This document shows, in pieces, positions 32,391 through 42,984 of a DNA stretch of 64,000 bases. The stretch spans positions 1,116,001-1,180,000 of the forward strand of contig WOAB01000728.1 of NCBI GenBank assembly GCA_027886185.1. Direction: 5' to 3'. Source of the stretch: Rheum nobile. Its lineage: Eukaryota > Streptophyta > Magnoliopsida > Caryophyllales > Polygonaceae. The notes below the pieces were generated by a model. It was not told the DNA's origin, did not search any database, and worked only from the letters and a program-made list of their open reading frames with translations. Position 1 is the first letter of the stretch. Each line of letters starts with the position of its first letter. The position numbers and the translations under genes are program-made.

Positions 32391-32644
32391 ATCAATCAGG
32401 TTGTAGTGTTTTAGGAAAGAGAAAATATTGTGTTTTCTCTCTCATCTAACAACCTCATTTATCATCTAATTAAAATAAATAAATAATTGTCTTATTAGAG
32501 TAGATTTGGTGGTTACACCCCTACCATATCCATTATAAGGCCCAATCATCCAATCATTCATCACCACCAATCCAACGCTCTAGATTAATACTTCCATTTT
32601 ACCATAACTCTCATTTTACCGGAGCGTTCCTCTATATATATATA

Positions 32645-33271
32645 ATTAATGTGTATAGTGTCGGTGATTTTAGTGAAATTATTGTCATTTAATGTGATCG
32701 GGGGTTCATATGACATAAGTTTGGGTGTGTGGAGTGTACACTTGTGTAAGCGGAATTGAGTTTCGGAGAAAATAAAAAATATGTTACATGTAAAGGATTA
32801 ATTTCCTTGAAGGGAACTTTTATCTAAAAAAAAAAACGTCAAGTTACCTTATTTGATCCCATGTAACATAGTTTTCAAGACGTACTCAGTTCCTAACATA
32901 TGGTAGCTAACAATGCATTAATATTCGATCACCTTCTTTAATTTGTTTGATCCGTGCATCAATCTTAGCGTGTCGCCTTCCCGTCAGCGTAGCTTGATTG
33001 CGTATATGGTTCGTGCTCACATGCATCTCTTGTGGACAGGCAATGCCCCACGGCTTGTAAGGGATAGGTGAGGTGGAGAAAGTAGTTATTTGCTTGTAGA
33101 CAAAAGCGCCTCTTCATTTCAGCAGATTTACTGATCGAGGTGCAATAATTGAACTTATTTGTTATGTGGTATAGCACGTTGTGGGAAAAAGATTGAATAT
33201 ATCAACAGGATACGTACAGATCATGCTTATGTGTTTAATAGTGTTATTCAAGGGCCACCAATAATATGAGC
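32645..33271. other. Unassigned spacer
   Basis: About 0.6 kb, moderate AT content, no recognisable domain in any frame. It is likely target DNA into which the TAD cluster and neighbouring elements inserted. Confidence 0.35.
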
Positions 33272-33859
33272 CAGGGGCGGATCTAGGGGGACTTGAGGGG
33301 GCGACAGTCAGCGCTTCCCCCCGGCGAACCCTTAGAATATGTTGAATATTTGATGCAAGTCACACTTTGAATTTTCACTTTTTATTACGTATACATAGAA
33401 TGATAAGTAAATCACAATAAAAATACATTGGTCTAGTAATTTTTGTCTTGGTACTTGTGTAAGAAAAGTAAGAGGTCTTCAAATTTTTATTCCCTCCCAA
33501 CTTTTCTTTTTTTTTTCTATTTTTGTTAAAAAATTGTGTCTTAATAGCTTTATTAAAATCTTTAAGCTTATTAAACATGTTTATTTCTCTTTTGTTTTTT
33601 ATTTTTTCTTTCATGTTTTACTTTTTTTATTAAAAACAAAATTAAAAATCTTATATTAATAAAAAATAATTTTTTAAAATGCAAAAAGATAGAATATGTA
33701 TTATATGAATTAGTCAAATTTTAAGAGGTGGATGTCATATTTTTTGTAGTTTTAAAATATTAGTTTTAAAATATTAATATAATTGTCGATCCATTAAGTG
33801 CGAAAAAAAAATCTTGAAGCAAAATCACTCTCCTTCGATAAATTTCTGGATCCGCCACT
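33272..33859. mobile_element. Small TIR element (MITE-like, 588 bp)
   Basis: Ends CAGGGGCGGATCTAG and CTGGATCCGCCACT are imperfect inverted repeats. Flanks AATATGAGC (33263-33271) and ATTATGAGC (33860-33868) form a 9-bp target duplication with one mismatch. That length suits a Mutator-like element; a hAT (8 bp) is the alternative. The interior is AT-rich without a transposase. Confidence 0.65.
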
Positions 33860-33868
33860 ATTATGAGC

Positions 33869-34247
33869 AGTACGTTATGTAAGTCGATGTTGATCTTGTA
33901 ACCTACTATACATGATTTGATTTGATCGATTTGGTGGAAAAAGAAAGATCTTTGATATATCGTGGTTGTTATGATGTCTATCAAGAATTGAAACACCAAT
34001 CATCTTGGTGGGTTAGGTTGATGCTCCAAATACATACAACTTTTAATTGCTTGCGTTGTGTGACTATATATATTTCCTAGTGTATACACTAGAATGTAGC
34101 CATGTCGGTATAATTCACTAGTGGGTTTGTTAAATAAGCAGCTAATACCCTCACAGATCGAGTTTATGCAAATTTCAGTTGAACATGCAAATTTATATAT
34201 CCGGCAAGTGATAATTTGTGTAAATTTCGTTTTAATGATCGGAGATC
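33869..34247. other. Unassigned spacer left of Copia-C
   Basis: No domain or repeat recognised. It holds the left target flank of Copia-C; the matching right flank lies outside the window. Confidence 0.4.
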
Positions 34248-34400
34248 TGTTAGGAAGTGAATTTTTTAGAACTCCAGTTTCCTACCAAGTTTCATTCCTC
34301 AATTTTTCTAGTTTTGACGATGACAAACACTTTGCTATTAATATTTTCATTTGTGTTGATAAACAGGAAACTTAGAAATTGGAAAAATAAGACAGAGACC

Positions 34401-34826
34401 AAGACGTCAGAATTGGTAACTGGCACATGAACTGATGGACGCTGACGCCGCAAGAACTTGAAACAAGAGAGGAAGAGCGGCGGCGATCTGTTTAGAGTAG
34501 ATCTTTACTTAGAGAGAGAAATTAAAGATTATTCCGTTTCCATACTATTTAGGAGATTCTATGTATATCTTTTATGGAAACAAAAAGTGTAAAATCGTGA
34601 AAGATTATATTTCAAGACGTCAGAATTGGGAACTGGCACAGGAACTGATGGACGCTGACGCCGCAAGAACTTGAAACAAGAGAGGAAGAGCGGCGGCGAT
34701 CTATTTAGGGTAGATCTTTACTTAGAGAGAGAAATTAAAGATTATTCTGTTTCCATACTATTTAGGAGATTCTATGTATATCTTTTATGGAAACAAAAAG
34801 TGTAAAATCGTGAAAGATTATATTTG
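34401..34826 (+). repeat. 213-bp tandem duplication in Copia-C LTR
   Basis: Copies at 34401-34613 and 34614-34826 both start AAGACGTCAGAATTGG and end AAAGATTATATTT. They differ at only a few bases, so the duplication is recent. Confidence 0.93.
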
Positions 34827-34916
34827 GTAACAAATGTTATCTTTCCGATTTCTTTTTGAATATTTTATTTGTGCAATTCAACTAGCTGAAGATCCAGTAT
34901 CTACATGGTTGAGTTG

Positions 34917-34924
34917 TATAAATA
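34917..34924 (+). promoter_or_regulatory. TATA box of Copia-C LTR
   Basis: TATAAATA, about 390 bp upstream of the LTR end, followed by a leader with many CT-rich stretches. Position fits a Pol II promoter. Confidence 0.55.
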
Positions 34925-35310
34925 AAGTAATCAAAACTCTCTCACTTTTACGCATTCACTCATATTGCTTACGAAGAAGAAACAGAGCTTGTTCTTAGAA
35001 GAAGAACTGTGTAAGTCACTTGCTTGTTGTGTGCTTGATTAGGTCGAACTAGGTAAAGAGTCTTAAGTGTGTCTTAAGTCTTTAATCTGTGTGTTCTATC
35101 CTAGTTGATTGTAATCGAAGCATTAATAAAAGAAGTAGACTTTCAAATCCTCTTGAAAGAGAGGTAATGGGTTTTATCCTGGATAACTAGTTGGTTATCA
35201 AAGGTTCTCACTCTAAGGAACTAGTCTTGATTCTGTGTTATTACATATTCCGCTGCTAAGGAACTGAACTCTCAGTTCCCTTTGATTTCTAACACGTACG
35301 ATCCTACAAT

Positions 35311-35322
35311 TGGTATCAGAGC
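35311..35322 (+). other. Copia-C primer binding site
   Basis: TGGTATCAGAGC, complementary to the 3' end of initiator tRNA-Met, two bases after the LTR. Confidence 0.92.
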
Positions 35323-35359
35323 AGGCACTCTAGATTTGTGTTAGTTTACAGATTTCAAG

Positions 35360-37261
35360 ATGACTATCTCAAGCGAATTCAGTTTGGGAATCTCAATCAA
35401 CAAGCCTCGCATCCGAAAGAAGGGAGAAGAAGAATGGTGGGAGAAATCCATGACCAACTACATTCAAACCATGGACTATCAGTGCTAGCGCGTGATTGAA
35501 AACAGTGATGGTGTTATTCCTGAGAAACTGGAAGAAAAAGACTAGAAGCTTGAGTATTATACCATCAAAGAAAATAATGCTAAAGCTCGTCAACTCATTC
35601 TCAATGGGTTAACAAGGGAGGACATGGACAAGGTGATAAGAATTGGAACTGCAAAGGGCATCTGGACAGCCCTAAAGGAAATGCATGAAGGAAGTGAGGA
35701 ACTCAAACAAAGCAGAAAGTTCGCTCTAGAAGGAGAATACCACACTTTTGAGATGCTGGAAACAGATAACATTTCCTAGTACCACTCGCGGTTTACCAGA
35801 CTTGTCACCAAACTCATCAATGCTGACATTAAGCTTGACGAATGGTCCAAATCCCTCGTCGTCATCAATGGACTCAACTCAAAGTTCAACCTCATCAAAA
35901 GAGTCCTAAAGACTACCCCTGGTATTCAAGGTCTTCCCTTAACTCAAATCATAAGGAAACTTGAAGTGGAAGAAAGGGAGGCTCTCAAAACAAGTTCTGC
36001 CAAGAAGATGGAGAAGGGAATTGCCTTAAAAATCTCAAAGGTCTTCTCAAGGTTGGAGATGGAGGAAGAAAACTCAGATCTCGAAGAAGATGAGATGACA
36101 GCCCTTGTCACTAAGCACATCAAGAATCACTTCATCAAAGGAAAGTTCAAGAAAAACTTTCAAAAGAGAGATCTCTCCGAATATGCTTGCTATCAATGCA
36201 AGGAAAGAGGACATCTTGCTAGGAACTGTCCTAAGAACTCAAATGATGATGACAAGCCTATGCAGAAGAAAGCTCTCTTTGGTACCTTTGGAGATGACTC
36301 AGAGGACTCTGAAGGGGAACTGGATACGAATGGAACTTCTAGAGGAAGATGCCTAATGGCGAAAGAAGATTCAACTGAATCGGATGACTCTGAGGTATCA
36401 TCTTCTGACTTTACCAAATCTCTTCTTGATCGTGACAAGAAACAATTGATCAAAATCATTAAGAAACTTGGAAAGGAAAATAGTTCCCTTCAAGAAAAAC
36501 TAGAAGAATATGAAGATGAAATTTCATGTCTATCTACTAAAAAATCTGTCTGGAGCAAGAAACTTGATGAAACTGAGAAATTGCTTGCTAGTTCCTCTAG
36601 GAAATGTGACTCTTATATCACTATAAAAAAGGAACCCATGCATGCAGATATTCCTATTATTGCTTCTACCGACGTCTCTGAAAAGAACACCTCTGCCATG
36701 CTTGCTAAAATAATGAACAAACTTGATCATCTTACTGACTCTATAAATGAAAAAACTGTGAATCAAACTGTGTTTGTTAAGCAACGATATGGTATTGGTT
36801 ACCCCGGTAAGAAAGATTCTAAGGACCCGTGTTCTGCTGAGAATGAGAAACTGAGAAGGGAACTGGTCAAGAAAAATGAAACTCTCAATTGTGCCCTACA
36901 AACTTCTCGTGACAAAAACCAGTTCCTAGAAGAAAAGGTAAAAGTGCTAGAACAGACGCCTAAAGGAAACCAGACCTGGTTCGATGGCCAAAATGCTCAT
37001 AAAATATATATTGACCAAGCTCAGGGAACTAAAGGTAAGAAAGTTAACTTTGAGCAGAGAAAGCAAGAAAGACCATTTAGACCTGGTCATGGTAAGTATG
37101 GTCATGTTGTTTCCAATCGTGTTTGCTGGCATTATGGTAAAAATGGTCATTATGTTCATGAGTGCATTCACAAGAAAATACAAATGGAAGAAAATGCTAG
37201 GAAAAGGAACCAGAAAATGAACAATAAAAAGAAGATGCATACTATTGATGATTTGAATGAT
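35360..37261 (+). pseudogene. Copia-C gag (stops, split by Gypsy-B)
   Basis: Starts MTISSEFSLGISINKPRIRK at 35360. TAG stops fall at codon 43 (35486-35488) and codon 62 (35543-35545), each where a Trp is expected, and another stop lies near 35779. The rest is long and well kept. The UBN2-type core includes ARQLILNGLTREDMDKVI, LKEMHEGSEELKQSRKFALE and VVINGLNSKFNLIKRVLKTT. The first zinc knuckle is CYQCKERGHLARNC (about 36190-36231). A Lys/Glu-rich coiled-coil stretch follows (36420-36960). The second knuckle reads CWHYGKNGHYVHEC, with Tyr for the second Cys, so it is damaged. Gag resumes after Gypsy-B at 60381 (PRKAKISWV) and ends near 60458. The long C-terminal part fits Sirevirus-type gag. 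Confidence 0.85.
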
Positions 37262-37499
37262 CCTTATGTAATACCCCTCATTTTTAGTAAGGGTATTTGG
37301 GTAATTATTCCAACTCTCGTTGGGAAAGCAAGACTCGTTTGGCGAAGTTCGGATTTTCTGTATCATGTTTGATTTCTGTATTATTCCCAGAGCATTGGAA
37401 AATACATTCGACGTATTATCGAGGCTTAGAATATTTGTTTGGGTACAAATATTTAAGATCTGGGGTTTTAAAACCCATGCCAAACCTTTTCCCGGATAA

Positions 37500-38130
37500 A
37501 CAGACGAGAAAAGGGCAATTCCGCGACCGCGGAATAATAGCTCCCAGAGGAGCTGGGCTTTGAATTTTCCGCGACAGCGGCAGAACCCACCGCGACCGCG
37601 GAAATGTGCAGAGTGCACATACGGGCATGCGAGCCACGTGCTCGTCGTCGTCGTCGATCTCTCGCTCCACCGTTGATCTTGTCAGGCTGCTCTCTCTCCT
37701 TGGCCTATAAATGGGAGTCGATTCAAAGGGTTGAGAGCACTCCAATCCTGATCTCTCTCTCCCAAGGTGCTTGTCGCCGGAGTTCGAGCTTTCGTCGGAA
37801 AATTTGAAGTTGTCGCCGGAGCTCTCGTTGGAGGTGGTGATGCTCGTAGGGTGGTTGCAGTGAAGGCGCAAAGGAGGCCGTAAGTGAAGCCGCCGCGAAT
37901 CGAGCCCCAAGGAGTCCCCGCCGGTGAGTCCTCGTTATTTTGGGTCGTCGGAGTTCATGTCTGCGATCGCGGACATGAACTGCCGCGACCGCGGCTGTGA
38001 CAAGGTCGGCCGCGTCCGCGGCCGCTGCCTTTGGCACTCGCGGACACTCGTCCTCGACGACCGCGGCAGTGCCCACCGCGATCGCGGATTGCTTGGGCAA
38101 TCGCGATCGTGGCATTGGGATTGCCGGTCT
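37500..38130. repeat. CCGCGACCGCGG palindrome cluster
   Basis: Repeated CCGCGRYCGCGG-like motifs, for example at about 37530, 37591, 37982, 38010, 38058, 38077 and 38101. They are palindromic and CpG-rich. The same cluster appears at 55680-55720 and 58289-58760 in the 3' LTR. Confidence 0.85.
37706..37712 (+). promoter_or_regulatory. TATA box of Gypsy-B 5' LTR
   Basis: TATAAAT in the context GGCCTATAAATGGGAG. The 3' LTR lacks this region: it goes from CTCTCTCCTT (near 58415) directly to a segment that lies about 90 bp further on in the 5' LTR. Confidence 0.65.
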
Positions 38131-38996
38131 CGGTCGGGGCTTTCGCCCGTTCGTTTTCGTTCGTCCTTTCTTAGATTCGTAGATTTTAGTTGTCGAATCT
38201 AACCTAGGGTTTCGTTGTGGGGTCATTTTCTGTAGGAATCTGTAATCCGACTTCCCGTTCCGGACCCAGAAACCCGTCGTCGCTCTATCGTTCGTCTAGG
38301 CTAAGGCAAGTGGCGGTTCGCTCTTGCTTATCATTCCATGTTTCAATTAATTATCAATTGTTTAATTGTTAATTAAGTTGGGATGAACTATTGTTTCGTT
38401 TGGGAACAGATTTTATAAATAATATGATTAAAATGTGATATTATAATAGGTTGTATATACTGCTAGAAACAACGCTATTATATATATATTGTTACCTTGA
38501 TGGTACTGGTGTGGATTTTATGTGTGAACTTATACATTGTAGTTAGAACGAGTATTCGTAGGAACATTATGTACCTTGCGAGGTCTAGTCGTTTCTTTAT
38601 AACCGGGGTGGATAGGATGTCCAAGCCCTAACACCCTTCCCTGGTCATGACCGGCCCCTATCCGAATATAGGGGTGGTGCACTAAGCTGGTGCCAATTCT
38701 TTCGGGATACACTCCCAAGATATCTCTCGTTTCGAGATGATATATGATAAAAGCTTATAATGTGAATATACGTTTTGGAATTAAATAAGATAAGTGCGAT
38801 TATGCACATAATTAATATACCATCGGGCGAGGAGTACAACGTGGAAACCACTCGGACTTCGATTAGAGTAAGTCCTCCTTCCAAATCTGAATTCGCATTA
38901 CGCGGTGAGGTTGGTCGTGGACCCAATTGGTCAAGTCTTTTTAAACGCTTGTGTGAAATTATTATTATGTTCCCAAACATTTGTCATACTTTCCCG

Positions 38997-39110
38997 TAAG
39001 ACTCAATCTTTTGGAGTCTTCTCTTCATACGCTTTCCGATAAGACTCAATCTCTTGGAGTCTTCTCTTTATACGTTCCCGATAAGACTCGATCTTTAGGA
39101 GTCTTCTCTT
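38997..39110 (+). repeat. Triple AAGACTC..GAGTCTT hairpin repeat
   Basis: Three units of about 40 bp, each with AAGACTC, a TC-rich loop and GAGTCTT, able to form short hairpins. The 3' LTR has the same three at 59659-59772. Gypsy-A has only one. Confidence 0.88.
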
Positions 39111-39717
39111 GATCATTCAAACTTTAATCATTCCGTGAAAGTTTCAGGTTATATATCGTTCCTTCGGTTGTTATTCGAGGGACAATGATAGTAAATGGTT
39201 ACGATCACTAGGACCATTCTGTTTTCACCCTTGCATAGTCTTTCATTAGACTAACCAACCGGGTTTTATTCCTTGTATGGTTGGCTGGTGTCATCCGTCC
39301 TATACGGCACATCAGTGGTTGGTCCCCGAAGTCTGAAGTAACCGTTGAAGAAGAGACTTGCAGTTGTAGATTTCGGTGCCGGTATTTCAAAGTCGTTAAG
39401 TATTACTTTAAATGTATTTTTATAACCTAGTCAGGTATTAGGTTTATTCTTGAAGTCTTTTGCTGTGTAATTTATGAGTTTTCCGCTGTAATTTCACTCT
39501 GTTATAAAAACGCTACTCTCGTTTGATGAGAGATGTTTTAATATAAAAGGATTGAGTTTCATATTCAAATGTCTTCCGTTGTTTAACCTTCCGTTATTTA
39601 ATTGTGTTTATTTAAGATTAATTGTTCTGATTAAAGCCTTGGGTGACTTTGGACGGTAACGTCTGAGGTCACTGGCGTGTGGCACTACCGACAATAAGTC
39701 AGGGGGTGTTACAATTA

Positions 39718-39729
39718 TGGTATCAGAGC
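39718..39729 (+). other. Gypsy-B primer binding site
   Basis: TGGTATCAGAGC, four bases after the LTR; matches initiator tRNA-Met. Confidence 0.93.
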
Positions 39730-40391
39730 AACGGTTTTAAAATTCTTGGCCTATTGTTAGGTTTGAGAATTTTCGAAAATTAATTTCGAAACTATTTTCA
39801 ACCTATTTTCTATTTGAAATAAATTTTGAGAGTTTTAGTGTTAAATTTAAAAGTTTTAATTATATCTTGTAATTTAATTTAAACTAATGATTTAGCTATT
39901 TTGAACTTCAAAAGTTGTTTATCGTTGGTTTATAAAAGGCGCGTTATACGCAATCAAAATAAGTTTAAAGATTGTAACTTTAAAAGTGAGATTTTGGTCT
40001 TGGTACAAGTTTTGTGATAATCATATCACTAGTTTTGAGAAACTAACTTCAAAAATAACTATTTTTATATATAAGGTTTAAAGATATAATGTATGAAGTT
40101 GAAAATATAAGATTTAAGAGATTTTTCAAACTTCTGCAAGATTCAAGTTGTTACTTATTCCTTAGAGCCATTCTTAGGAATATCATTTCTTCTTAGATGG
40201 AATGTCATTTAAAGGTTGACATTTCTCCTAGAGTTCCTTTCAAGTAAGTTAGAGAAAAAGTCGTTTCTGCGGTTAGTGGTGGTGGGCCAGTCAGACTAAT
40301 ATAGAGTTATTAGTTTGGACCCTTATAAACCGTATCATAACGTAATTGACTCAGTGTCAAGTACAAGTTGGAAAAGTTCTAAACAAACGTT

Positions 40392-41186
40392 ATGGTTCAT
40401 CAACAAATGATGGACACCCGATCGACTAACCGAGCAGCTAACGAAAGTCCTAGCAACGATTCTCGAATTCGGCTGAGAAGTGCTACTTCACAAGGGGAAG
40501 ACGCGGGATCTGGATCACGTAGTAGTGACCCGACCCTGCGACAGGATGTTCATCAGGGACAAGTGGACCCCTAAGCTATAAGGGGAGTTTCACCTCCTGC
40601 CCCGATCGTGCTAGATGCGACAACCATTGGGCAGATAGTGGGATTAGTGGTCGAAGTACTAACGGCCCAGATGTTACCGCAAGCCCAAGCGGCCCCCACA
40701 CCTCAAGTCGTAGCTAGTGTGGAGGCACAGATTAAGGCAAGGATTGGGCAACAGAACCGCAGGGCTGGCTCGTTCAAGCGGCCGGCGTCGCCCACCAAGA
40801 TCGAGAAGTCTGGTCATACTAGGATCAAGACGACTCCGTCCGATTCCGCCAAGGACTCAGGCTGGAATAGCAGCGGGATTCTATGCCACAACTGTGGAGA
40901 AGTTGGGCATAAAAGTTTTAACTGTCAAAAGGAAAAGAGGGTATGCTACTATTGTGGAAGGGAATGCCACATGAAGGCATACTGTAGGAAGAAGGGCCTA
41001 AGGCCAACTCAAGCTGATCAGGCCCCAAAAGTTGGCAGTGGACAGAACCCACGGGCGAAAGTATATGTTCTGGGGCAGTCTGCTACTCGTGATAAAGGCA
41101 AGGCGCCTATGGAATCTTTGGGTCAAGAGCAGCGACTCTTTGTGATACGTCACCCCGATGGGAGGGAAGCTTTGTACAAGTGGTAG
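40392..41186 (+). pseudogene. Gypsy-B gag (internally deleted, two zinc knuckles)
   Basis: A gag-derived frame starts MVHQQMMDTRSTNRAANESP and is broken by one TAA at 40572-40574. It continues in the same frame from 40608. The usual retrotrans-gag core is absent: LTAQMLPQAQ runs soon into a QIKARIGQQNRRAGSFKRPA stretch, so most of the capsid region is deleted. Two CCHC knuckles follow: CHNCGEVGHKSFNC (complete) and CYYCGRECHMKAYC (Cys for Gly before the His but all four ligands present). The C-terminus (PRAKVYVLGQSATRDKGKAP) is the usual junction before protease in gypsy elements, and the frame then stops. No protease D-T/S-G follows. It could bind nucleic acid through the knuckles but cannot form a normal capsid. 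Confidence 0.8.
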
Positions 41187-41821
41187 TATTTTGTAAGGAT
41201 TTTTAGAATAAGGGGGGATGACTTGTGTCGATAGTCTCTATAGTTTAGTAATCTGTCTATTCGACTTTCTATCAGTTGTTTTTGTATGTTTCGAATAATA
41301 GAGAAGTGTTTTCTTGTTTCGGAAATTACTAAATTCGTTACTTTTGCATATAGTTCGTTCGTACGGGACCCCATGAGTGCCAAAAACAGTGATGTAACTG
41401 GATGGATAAGGGCTATCAGGACTCACACAGGAGGGGTAACGTATGGAACCGAGGTGTTCGTTCCCTACATGGTTAACACCAGGGGCGACTCCATTACCGA
41501 ATTGCTAGATCCATTCTTAGGAATCTCTCTTTGTTCTTGGAGTAATGTCACAACGGTATGACATTAATTATTTCCTTCGTTGATCGGACGAGCGTTATCT
41601 TGTAAGCTAAGTTTTCCAAAAAATTTAGGGTGTAGGAAACAAATGTATGTGGTTAATGCTCTATGGGATTATGAAAAAAAATTATCTTCTCATATGGGTA
41701 CCCTAAACAATTGTTCTGGTAAAAGCTCATACGAATGAACTACATGAAGATCAGAATACCTAGTTATGAAGTCATGCTGTAGGCATTGATGTGGATAGAT
41801 TGTTGAGGAAGGAATGATTGT
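41187..41821 (+). other. Gypsy-B interior, left part
   Basis: Non-coding. A purine run AAGGGGGGATGA near 41211 resembles a polypurine tract. It ends with the ATTGT target duplicate of Copia-D (41817-41821). Confidence 0.6.
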
Positions 41822-42934
41822 TGTTAGGAAACGGAACTCTGGAACTTCGGTTCCCCTGAAAGTTCATTTCCTCAGTTTCTCTACTTTTGAAGATGACAAA
41901 TATTTTGATACTAATGTTTTATCTCAAAGATGTGTTTAGAGGAACCGCAAGACAATTGTTGGAACCATGGAAGCCAAACAAGATAAAGAAACCAAACAAG
42001 CAAGCCAAAGGAACCCAGGTGTGCCCAGAAATGCAACACGTGACTTTGCTTTTCCCGAGAAATCTGGGAACACTAAACCTCGGACAAAAGGAAGTGAAAG
42101 CGACTTGAGAGAAGCTTCCAAAAGCCTGCCACCATCCAAGAGCAAGACTCCAAGATGCCTAGAACAATGAACCTCGGACAAAGGCACTAAAAGCGACAGC
42201 TCATAGAGATGTCGCTGTCCAGAAGACAGTTCCCAAGTGCCCAGATTGTTGAACCTCGGAAGAAGGAAGCTGGAGAACGACTTGGCTGAAGTAGTTGACT
42301 GACCTAGAAGGATTCTGAGCTACCTAGGTTATTTGCATATGTCAAAGACAACGTGGACCAAGGAGAACCACACATCCTAGGGCAAGCTCGATCTGTGGGA
42401 ACCAAGAGAAGTTTAAGCTGCGAAGAATCCTATATAAAAGGAAGACTAACTCAAGGATTAGCCTCAAGCATTCACAATAGAATCACACTCCATAGCAAAC
42501 ATCAAAGTGTGAAGCTTCAAACAAGATCATCAAAGCAAACCGAGATCAAGAGGAACCAGTCAAGGAATAGAAGAGCTGAATGCTAAGTTCCTGTGACTGT
42601 AAGTGATAGTTCCTAGATGCGAAGGTATGTTTCTTGGATTGATTATTGATTGTGTTAAGTTATCTAGGATTGCCTAACTGTGTGTAAGGCAAAGAAACTG
42701 TGTGTTTGTTCCTAGGATAAGCTGTAACCAAAAGAGATAAGAAATCAAGAAGTAGACCTTGAAATCCTTTCGAAAGAAAGGTAGTGGTTTTTATCCTGGA
42801 TTGCTAGTTGGCAATCAAAGGTTTCCACTATAAGAAACTTGTTCATCTAGTTGATTGTTTATTTCCGCTGCAAAGGGAACTGTAAACTGTGTTCTCAGTT
42901 CCCTGATTATTAATCTAACAATCACGATCTTACA
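41822..42934 (+). repeat. Copia-D 5' LTR (1113 bp)
   Basis: Starts TGTTAGGAAACGGAACTC and ends ACGATCTTACA. TATA box TATATAAAAG at 42431-42440. Frames inside it are not genes. Confidence 0.95.
42431..42440 (+). promoter_or_regulatory. TATA box of Copia-D 5' LTR
   Basis: TATATAAAAG; the same motif is at 52208-52217 in the 3' LTR. A plant Pol II core promoter is the likely role. Confidence 0.65.
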
Positions 42935-42936
42935 AT

Positions 42937-42948
42937 TGGTATCAGAGT
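42937..42948 (+). other. Copia-D primer binding site
   Basis: TGGTATCAGAGT: eleven of twelve bases fit the initiator tRNA-Met complement, with the final C changed to T. Confidence 0.9.
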
Positions 42949-42984
42949 AGGAAAAGCTCTAGATCTTTGTTAAGTTTGCAGATC

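Larger units (their letters stand above)
30650..32632 (-). mobile_element. TAD-1d element carrying a kinase fragment
   Basis: B end on the left: GAATTCGGTTTTAGTGAAAC then GGGTAAAACGAAAGTA after 18 bp. A end on the right; reversed it reads GAGGAACGCTCCGGTAAAAT then GGTAAAATGGAAGTA. TA tracts (30639-30649 and 32633-32644) flank it. The array is shorter than in the other copies and lacks the conserved island. A captured kinase gene fragment occupies 31006-31883. Confidence 0.74.
34248..35308 (+). repeat. Copia-C 5' LTR (1061 bp)
   Basis: Starts TGTTAGGAAGTG and ends ACGATCCTACA, followed at once by ATTGGTATCAGAGC. Start and end match the Copia-D LTR pattern (TGTTAGGAAACGG, ACGATCTTACA). It contains a 213-bp tandem duplication and a TATA box at 34917-34924. 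Confidence 0.9.
37267..39713 (+). repeat. Gypsy-B 5' LTR (2447 bp)
   Basis: Starts TGTAATACCCCTC and ends GGGGGTGTTACA. A TATA box is at 37706. A CpG-rich region (37500-38130) holds many CCGCGACCGCGG-like palindromes. Three AAGACTC/GAGTCTT hairpin repeats lie at 38997-39110. Blocks such as GCAAGTGGCGGTTCGCTCTT and GTTAGAACGAGTATTCGTAG are shared with the Gypsy-A LTR. Open frames in the GC-rich part are not genes. Confidence 0.92.

Noticed and set aside
32965..33177. Minus-strand frame of 70 codons between TAD-1d and the TIR element
   Set aside because: No recognisable domain, no homologous copy in the window, no clear start context.
33375..33614. Lys-rich minus-strand frame in the small TIR element
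   Set aside because: AT-rich low-complexity sequence of a MITE-like element; no transposase motif.
34121..34375. 84-codon plus-strand frame across the Copia-C LTR start
   Set aside because: It crosses the LTR boundary at 34248, so it cannot be a conserved gene.
37416..38226. Overlapping long frames on both strands in the Gypsy-B LTR (and 58271-58855)
   Set aside because: GC-rich repeat sequence inside an LTR lacks stops by composition; frames are on both strands and show no domain.
41936..42187. Small frames on both strands in the Copia-D LTRs (also 51713-51964)
   Set aside because: Same LTR sequence in both places; no domain, and frames exist on both strands.
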